From: Porcipelethomonas sp964621265
GTDB taxonomy: Bacteria; Bacillota; Clostridia; Oscillospirales; Ruminococcaceae
Assembly (NCBI GenBank): GCA_964621265.1
Contig: CAZULQ010000026.1
Coordinates: 1 to 27,289, forward strand
Length of the DNA stretch: 27,289 nucleotides
Reading direction: 5' to 3'
The translations under genes and the position numbers were made by a program. A model generated the notes under the pieces. It made no database searches, had not been told where the DNA came from, and saw only the letters and a list, made by a program, of their open reading frames with translations. This document shows, piece by piece, positions 22,806-27,289 of the stretch (positions within the stretch are counted from its first letter, which is position 1; each line of letters begins with the position of its first letter).

Positions 22806-23774
22806 TTAAGCAAGTGCAAGAGTTTTTACTGCCTCAGGGATAAGCTTTCTGAAAACAAGATTACATGAAACAGTGAAAGCGTCCATCTGACGGTCGATAA
22901 GCTTGTCAGATTCCATAACAAGCTCTGAGCTTGTGACAAATTCAAGCGCGTATCTGTTGTCAAGACCGATGATTGTGTTATCATCAATCTGTGATGACTT
23001 GATAAGCTTTGTACCAAACGGCAGAATGATATTGCCCTTTTCGTCTGATGTGATTGCGTCAGAAAATTCAGTCATTGAGATAATCGCCGCAACGTTCTTC
23101 GGTGACGCAATAATCGCTGTCATATCAAAGCCGTCAAAGCTTCCGAAAAGCGATGTGATATCGCCGAATGCAAGAGCGCTGCCTGCGATTGACTGAGAAA
23201 CAGAGTCATTTTTGAGTACTGTCACAGCGCTGTTTACCATAGCGTCAGCAAGCTTCTTGCCGATTGAACGGAGAGTAAGCGCAAACACATCAAGTCTCTG
23301 CTGTCTTACAGCCTCATAGGAAGCAGTAATAAGTCTGCCGAACTTGAGAAGATTAACAGCTGTTTCCGCCTCCTTGATTGATGTTTCAGGGAGCGCTGTG
23401 CCCTCAGCTGTGTTGAGTGTATACTCAGCATCGGCTGTCACATTGTAGCCTCTGTACTGATTGCTGTCAGAAACTGTCTTTACAGCGATAATTTCGCTTA
23501 AAACAGAATCCTCCATACCTGCTGTTACAGCACGTCTTACAAATTCAGGGAAAAGCACCGCGCTTTCTGTTGTAACAAAGAATCTTTCAACCTTGTCACA
23601 GTTTTCGCCGCTGATTTTGATATCGAAACGCTTGAGCTGTCTTTCAAAAGCGTCAAGACCGCCAAGAGGTGTGCCCTCATAGTTAGCAGTCGGGTCAATT
23701 TCCTCAAGAGCCTGCATAAAGCTCTTGCCTGCGAGATTGTAAAGTCCCTTTTCAAGTCTGATTTCATTATACAT
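22806..23774 (-). CDS. Phage major capsid protein
   Basis: The 322-residue product starts MYNEIRLEKGLYN and has a GLDAFERQLKRFDI segment that I recall as typical of a capsid family in Clostridia phages. The remainder fits an HK97-fold shell protein: the E-loop-like strand region, the long helix FALTLRSIGKKLADAMVNSAV, and a C-terminal strand block around ELVMESDKLIDRQMDAF. GGAGG precedes the ATG. The order terminase-portal-capsid supports the call. The N-terminal part (about 1-65) could be a scaffold-like segment removed during maturation. Confidence 0.82.
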   Translation of the reverse strand: MYNEIRLEKGLYNLAGKSFMQALEEIDPTANYEGTPLGGLDAFERQLKRFDIKISGENCDKVERFFVTTESAVLFPEFVRRAVTAGMEDSVLSEIIAVKTVSDSNQYRGYNVTADAEYTLNTAEGTALPETSIKEAETAVNLLKFGRLITASYEAVRQQRLDVFALTLRSIGKKLADAMVNSAVTVLKNDSVSQSIAGSALAFGDITSLFGSFDGFDMTAIIASPKNVAAIISMTEFSDAITSDEKGNIILPFGTKLIKSSQIDDNTIIGLDNRYALEFVTSSELVMESDKLIDRQMDAFTVSCNLVFRKLIPEAVKTLALA

Positions 23775-23792
23775 AATTTTTTCCTCCTAAAA

Positions 23793-24944
23793 TTACATTT
23801 CAAATGTTCTTTCGATTTCCTCTGCCTGAGCATTCTTAAGTCTTGCCTCGGCGAGAGCCGTTTCGTCCTGAAGATTGATATTGTCCCACTCAACTGTCAC
23901 ACCGCTGTCAGAGCCGCACTGCATTAAAAACATGCCTGCCGCCTTTTTAATAACAGGTGTTAAAAGTCTGCGGTAATATTCAAGCTCAGATGTTAAAATA
24001 TCCGCCTGCTGTGATGACATTCTCTCTGTTGTGGACCAGCTGAGTCCCAGCAGAAACGGCGGTACAGAGAGCTTTGCAATAAGCTGCTCCATAATCTGAC
24101 GTACAGGCACTTCCGTATCAAACAGCTGATTATCCGCCCCGATTACCTTTATATCCACATCGCCAACTGCGACAAAGTCACGGATTTCGCCGTTTTTTGC
24201 GGCTGTCATGCCGTCAGACCATTCCTTTGCAATCTGCATTGCACGTTCTCTTGAATATGCCATTTCCGAGCTGTCGCCTGACGGCTTGTATGTAACGGCA
24301 TATCTGACATTGCCTGACCTTTCATAGTTCTGACCTATACAATTATAAATTTTCATGAGCACATTGCTCAGTGACGGAAGACCTCTCAGTACCGACACAC
24401 CCATAGTCTTTCCCGCAGGCGGACTGAGCGCTGAAAACAGAATAAGATTCTGATTTGAAACCGCACTCAGCTTGTTGCCCTGACGCTTTAAGCAGTAAAC
24501 AGGAAGACCTGTTTTCTTGTCTGCAATGACTGCAATTTTTGACGGGTCGCCATTATAGAGCGAGCTTATCGTCAACGTCTCTGGATCGAGAATAATCTCG
24601 CCTACTGCGTTTCCATAGGTCAGCAGACTATCAAGATAAACGTCTGTAAAGCTCTGGAGTGACTGCCCTGTAAGACCGACAGGAACGTCCGACACAAAGC
24701 TGTCCATAAGCTCCTGCATGCTCTCGTCCTCACAGATAACCCTGTAACCGCCTGTAAGTCTGACAATTTTGCTGATTGCGGCATCGATTACAGGTACTGT
24801 AAATCTGAGTCGGTCATAAATCTCCTTTTCCCAGTGCTCAACGCTTTCGGGGAGCAGCTGCTTGTCCTCTGCACAGCGTACTGCCGAATAGACAGCGGCT
24901 TTTCCCGGAATGGTTTCAGTTTTCTTTTTCCTGAATAATTTCAT
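23793..24944 (-). CDS. Phage portal protein
   Basis: The 383-residue protein forms the DNA entry ring of the capsid. It shows the portal stem and wing pattern: YDRLRFTVPVIDAAISKIVRL near the start, YGNAVGEIIL, the long helical segment around IGQNYERSGN, the VPVRQIMEQLIAKLSVPPFLLGLSW block and a C-terminal helix with RLKNAQAEEIERTFEM. The length is at the small end for portals. ATG 24944 follows AAGGAGGTGA at the end of the terminase gene, giving near-ideal spacing. It sits 13 nt after the terminase stop and 18 nt before the capsid gene. Confidence 0.85.
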   Translation of the reverse strand: MKLFRKKKTETIPGKAAVYSAVRCAEDKQLLPESVEHWEKEIYDRLRFTVPVIDAAISKIVRLTGGYRVICEDESMQELMDSFVSDVPVGLTGQSLQSFTDVYLDSLLTYGNAVGEIILDPETLTISSLYNGDPSKIAVIADKKTGLPVYCLKRQGNKLSAVSNQNLILFSALSPPAGKTMGVSVLRGLPSLSNVLMKIYNCIGQNYERSGNVRYAVTYKPSGDSSEMAYSRERAMQIAKEWSDGMTAAKNGEIRDFVAVGDVDIKVIGADNQLFDTEVPVRQIMEQLIAKLSVPPFLLGLSWSTTERMSSQQADILTSELEYYRRLLTPVIKKAAGMFLMQCGSDSGVTVEWDNINLQDETALAEARLKNAQAEEIERTFEM

Positions 24945-24957
24945 TATCTCACCTCCT

Positions 24958-26205
24958 TCAGCGTGCAAGCGAAGCTACAAAAAAGCTGTCTGCACAATTT
25001 TCACTTATAACCATGCTGACAAAATATCTCAGGTCGTCCATAGCGTGGTCGTTTTCCTTGACTGGAACATCTCCGCCCGTCTTTTCATTCCAGCAGTAGA
25101 GAGCGAATTCTCTGAGACAATCGGTACAGACTTTTGAAATCATGATTTTCTTTGACTTCAGAGCGTCGCCCACTCGTCTTATGCCTGTAAGCACATCGTT
25201 TTTGGCTGGTCTTACATGATATCTGCCATGCCGTCTTATACACTCAATAAAGCTTGCCGCAGACGGGTCAACGATAACAAATTCAATGTTTCTGTCACCG
25301 ATAAGACGCTCCAGACCGTTGTAGTGCTCCTCGTCAGTTCTTGATGTTCCCTCCTTGCGTGAATCATAGTAATACTCGCAAAGCCTGTACCACACGCCTT
25401 CACATTCGCCCCACAAGCCGAATGATGACGGATTGACTGTGCCATAGTCGCAGGATACGATAAAACGTGAGCACTCGGGCGCTGTTTCAAATGTATGTTC
25501 CTTTTCCGAGAACATCGGATAGACAACGCCGCTTGCCGCAGTCCATTTTCCAAGCACGAACCTGTCGTGGAAAACTCCCGAATAAAGCCGCTCATAACGC
25601 TTTCGTATCACAGACGTAAGCGAAGGGTTATCCTTCATGGTAAAGTGAATATAAAGAGCGTTTTTCTCATCGGTTTTCTTAATCCACTCACGATAAAACC
25701 AGTGATAGGGATTGTCGGGATTGCAGTTGAACCACATTTTAGAGCCTGAGAGCGAACATCTTGCCATAGCCTGTTCCACAAAGGAACGTGGCATGAGTGC
25801 AACCTCGTCCATGAGTATACCACCAAGCGTCATGCCCTGGATAAGTGACGCTGACCCCTCGTCCTTTCCGCCGAAAAGGTAAAAACGATTTTTGCGTCCT
25901 GAAAAGTAAATGTCGATGTAGTTTCGACTCACCTTTTCAGAATAGGTAAAACCCATGCTCCCGAGAATGTTGCAGAGCGGCTCGACAAGATTACGCCTCA
26001 GCGATGTCACAGTCTTTCCGCAAAGAGCAAATGAACAGCCCGAAAATGACGTCATTGCCCAGCTTACAAACCCCATTGACATGCAAAGAGTTTTTCCCGA
26101 ACGTACTGCGCCGTCGCAGATTACAGCGTCCTTACTGCGATGCTCAGGCGTCAGCCACCAGCACATCGCAAGCTTCTGCTTTGCGGAGAACTTCTTAAAT
26201 TTCAT
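24958..26205 (-). CDS. Phage terminase large subunit (PBSX-type)
   Basis: The 415-residue DNA-packaging motor has both active domains. ATPase: Walker A GAVRSGKT (32-39), Walker B GGILMDE (Asp133, Glu134), and motif III-like FNCNPDNPYHW. Nuclease (RNase H-like): Asp253 in SCDYGTVNPSSFGLW, Asp313 in VIVDPSAAS, and Asp386/Asp390-391 in ENDHAMDDLRYF. All catalytic acids expected for cutting and packaging are kept, so the gene looks functional. ATG 26205 overlaps the small-subunit stop (GATGAAATTTAA), which suggests coupling; a longer frame reaching a TTG at 26241 is less likely. Confidence 0.92.
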   Translation of the reverse strand: MKFKKFSAKQKLAMCWWLTPEHRSKDAVICDGAVRSGKTLCMSMGFVSWAMTSFSGCSFALCGKTVTSLRRNLVEPLCNILGSMGFTYSEKVSRNYIDIYFSGRKNRFYLFGGKDEGSASLIQGMTLGGILMDEVALMPRSFVEQAMARCSLSGSKMWFNCNPDNPYHWFYREWIKKTDEKNALYIHFTMKDNPSLTSVIRKRYERLYSGVFHDRFVLGKWTAASGVVYPMFSEKEHTFETAPECSRFIVSCDYGTVNPSSFGLWGECEGVWYRLCEYYYDSRKEGTSRTDEEHYNGLERLIGDRNIEFVIVDPSAASFIECIRRHGRYHVRPAKNDVLTGIRRVGDALKSKKIMISKVCTDCLREFALYCWNEKTGGDVPVKENDHAMDDLRYFVSMVISENCADSFFVASLAR

Positions 26206-26683
26206 CGCAGGACTCAGCCCCACTTCCCGCAAGCGCCTCAATTAAGTTGGAAGCGGCAGAAACGGTGTCCTCACCGGATGCATATTCATAAATACGCTCC
26301 ATAGCCTTCTGTCTGTCAAAAAGCTTGATTTCAACGCCTCCGCCCTTGATTCTTTTCATCTCTGATACATTGAAAAGGTCAAGTGAATCGATTGTCTCAG
26401 CTGACGGAAGTTCTTCCGAAAAAACAAGCAGTGCCGCATCATTTGCACGCCCGAATGCAAGCCTTTCAAGTCCCGTCATGACAACCTCCTTTGGCGGAAT
26501 ATTTTTTCGCCTGAGGTTCATAATAAGGTTGCGATATTTTGTACGGCTGAGTATCGCCGACGCTTCAGCCAGTGCAGTATCAGGAGAAAATCCTGCCCTG
26601 AGCGCTGCCTCAAAAATATCCCCGAGCCTTGCATAGTTGCTGCAAAACTGCTCACAGAGCCTTGTCTTGTTTGTTTCGGTCAT
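26195..26683 (-). CDS. Phage terminase small subunit
   Basis: The 162-residue protein has an N-terminal helix-turn-helix-like region (FCSNYARLGDIFEAALRAGFS with SPDTALAEASAIL), a central helical segment (TGLERLAFGRANDAALLVF) and a C-terminal helical part with DRQKAMERIYEYASG. This is the layout of PBSX-type small terminases, which recognise the packaging site and feed DNA to the large subunit. It is the first gene of the cassette, with AAAGGGG before ATG 26683 and a promoter about 100 nt upstream. It overlaps the large subunit by 11 bp. Confidence 0.8.
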   Translation of the reverse strand: MTETNKTRLCEQFCSNYARLGDIFEAALRAGFSPDTALAEASAILSRTKYRNLIMNLRRKNIPPKEVVMTGLERLAFGRANDAALLVFSEELPSAETIDSLDLFNVSEMKRIKGGGVEIKLFDRQKAMERIYEYASGEDTVSAASNLIEALAGSGAESCDEI

Positions 26684-26757
26684 AAAAACAACCCCTTTCT
26701 AAATTTTGTAACAGCTTTTATCAACGCCGTTCACTAATAGTCAAAAATGGGGTGATT

Positions 26758-26777
26758 TTTGCACTCCCGCATGCAAA
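26758..26777. promoter_or_regulatory. Operator-like dyad at the start of the phage-derived cassette
   Basis: TTTGCA and TGCAAA arms are separated by 8 bp, immediately downstream of the candidate -10 box on the minus strand, so the dyad covers the likely transcription start. A repressor site is a reasonable reading. Confidence 0.45.
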
Positions 26778-26784
26778 TAAGAAG

Positions 26785-26813
26785 ATAATATTTTTACAGT
26801 TCTACATTTTCAA
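26785..26813 (-). promoter_or_regulatory. Candidate promoter of the phage-derived cassette
   Basis: On the minus strand TTGAAA (26813-26808) and TATTAT (26790-26785) are separated by 17 bp. A leader of about 95 nt precedes the small terminase ATG. The rest of the 274-bp gap to tRNA-Met is very A/T-rich and shows no gene. Confidence 0.6.
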
Positions 26814-26883
26814 CAAAACATTTTTGCTAGTCACATTTTCCATTGTAATTTATTACAAAAGAGATTTTTTTTTAAAAAACATC

Positions 26884-26912
26884 TTGACAATTTATAAGAC
26901 TTCGTGTATAAT
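26884..26912 (+). promoter_or_regulatory. Promoter of the tRNA-Met/tRNA-Glu genes
   Basis: TTGACA (26884-26889) and TATAAT (26907-26912) are separated by 17 bp. The first tRNA begins 45 nt past the -10. Confidence 0.9.
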
Positions 26913-26957
26913 TAGATAGTCGCATGAAGCGGTAAGCGAAATTCGACAAAAATATAT

Positions 26958-27034
26958 GGCGGCATAGCTCAGTTGGCTAGAGTACTCGGTTCATACCCGA
27001 TTGGTCGTTGGTTCGAATCCTACTGCCGCTACCA
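26958..27034 (+). tRNA. tRNA-Met (anticodon CAT, elongator type)
   Basis: The acceptor stem is GGCGGCA/TGCCGCT (one G-T), the anticodon loop TTCATAC gives CAT, and CCA is encoded. The anticodon stem lacks the three G-C pairs of initiator tRNA and the whole resembles clostridial elongator tRNA-Met. A lysidine-modified tRNA-Ile2 is less likely but not excluded. Confidence 0.9.
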
Positions 27035-27037
27035 TAT

Positions 27038-27112
27038 GGCCCGTTGGTCAAGAGGTTAAGACACCGCCCTTTCACGGCGGAATCATGGGTTCAATTCCCG
27101 TACGGGTCACCA
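27038..27112 (+). tRNA. tRNA-Glu (anticodon TTC), copy 1
   Basis: The acceptor stem is GGCCCGT/ACGGGTC, the anticodon stem CCGCC/GGCGG with loop CTTTCAC giving TTC, and CCA is encoded. It follows tRNA-Met after 3 nt and is followed by a terminator. Confidence 0.95.
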
Positions 27113-27121
27113 ACAAATCTA

Positions 27122-27157
27122 TACAAGAAACAGCAAAAGTTGTTTCTTGTATTTTTT
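27122..27157 (+). terminator. Terminator after tRNA-Met/tRNA-Glu
   Basis: A perfect 11-bp stem (27122-27132 with 27141-27151) has an 8-nt loop and is followed by TTTTTT. Confidence 0.9.
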
Positions 27158-27213
27158 CTCTGAATCGTGTGCAAGGGCACACAAAAATTGCCGCATAAAG
27201 CGGCTTCATATAT

Positions 27214-27288
27214 GGCCCGTTGGTCAAGAGGTTAAGACACCGCCCTTTCACGGCGGAATCATGGGTTCAATTCCCGTACGGGTCACCA
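27214..27288 (+). tRNA. tRNA-Glu (anticodon TTC), copy 2
   Basis: The 75 nt appear identical to copy 1, 176 bp downstream and after the terminator. I see no consensus promoter in the 56 bp in between, so it may depend on read-through, or more tRNA genes follow beyond the window. Confidence 0.93.
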
Positions 27289-27289
27289 A

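Larger units (their letters stand above)
19837..26683 (-). mobile_element. Nine-gene phage-derived capsid and packaging cassette
   Basis: Small terminase, large terminase, portal, capsid, protease, connector, tail-terminator-like, small beta-rich protein and hub-like protein follow each other on one strand with gaps or overlaps under 65 bp. All nine frames are intact. No integrase, repressor, replication, lysis, tape-measure, sheath or fibre gene is present. I see no direct repeat that could be an att pair. On the left the cassette ends exactly at the CPBP stop codon; on the right it ends at a promoter facing away from the tRNA-Met/Glu genes. Confidence 0.75.

Noticed and set aside
26684..26880. 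SOS (LexA) box controlling the cassette
   Set aside because: No GAAC-x4-GTTC type site is visible; only the TTTGCA/TGCAAA dyad was found.
26684..27289. Prophage attachment site at the tRNA-Met/Glu genes
   Set aside because: The tRNA 5' ends, not the 3' ends, face the cassette, and no copy of tRNA sequence is found at its left edge.

Overview
The window is chromosomal DNA from an anaerobic, moderately low-GC Firmicute. A gut Clostridia member of the Ruminococcus/Oscillospiraceae type is the best fit, judged from overall protein style, strong AGGAGG ribosome sites, sigma-A promoters with 17-bp spacers and densely packed hairpin terminators. This is inference from sequence texture; no marker gene fixes the species.

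Left part (1-8430). The 3' end of a helix-turn-helix-like gene is followed by an AIM24-family gene. Next come two almost identical tandem copies of a small lipoprotein gene, a tRNA-Leu gene, and an AAA/DUF4143 ATPase gene that carries an exact in-frame 306-bp duplication. A tRNA cluster (Gly-Arg-His) follows, then an oligopeptide-type substrate-binding lipoprotein, a DUF4358 lipoprotein and a membrane-anchored SGNH hydrolase.

Middle part (8570-19840). An apparent operon holds asnB, an HD-domain hydrolase and pyrB; this pyrB ends in a zinc-binding segment resembling the regulatory chain PyrI. Then come a COG2509-type FAD dehydrogenase and the divergent ktrB-ktrA potassium-uptake operon, whose -35 boxes abut. 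The rest is a hypothetical gene divergent from a U32-peptidase-like gene, a NUDIX hydrolase bordered by an intergenic repeat, and a CPBP intramembrane protease.

Right part (19837-26683). A compact nine-gene minus-strand cassette has phage origin: small and large terminase, portal, major capsid, prohead protease, connector, tail-terminator-like, small beta-rich protein and baseplate-hub-like protein. No integrase, repressor, lysis, tape-measure, sheath, fibre or replication gene is present. The last stop codon interlocks with the stop codon of the host CPBP gene. At the other end lie a promoter with an operator-like dyad and then tRNA-Met and two identical tRNA-Glu genes. The genes are intact, closely packed and translationally coupled. 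This is the best candidate for an undescribed system: a minimal, possibly domesticated capsid and DNA-packaging unit. A shortened prophage is the main alternative.
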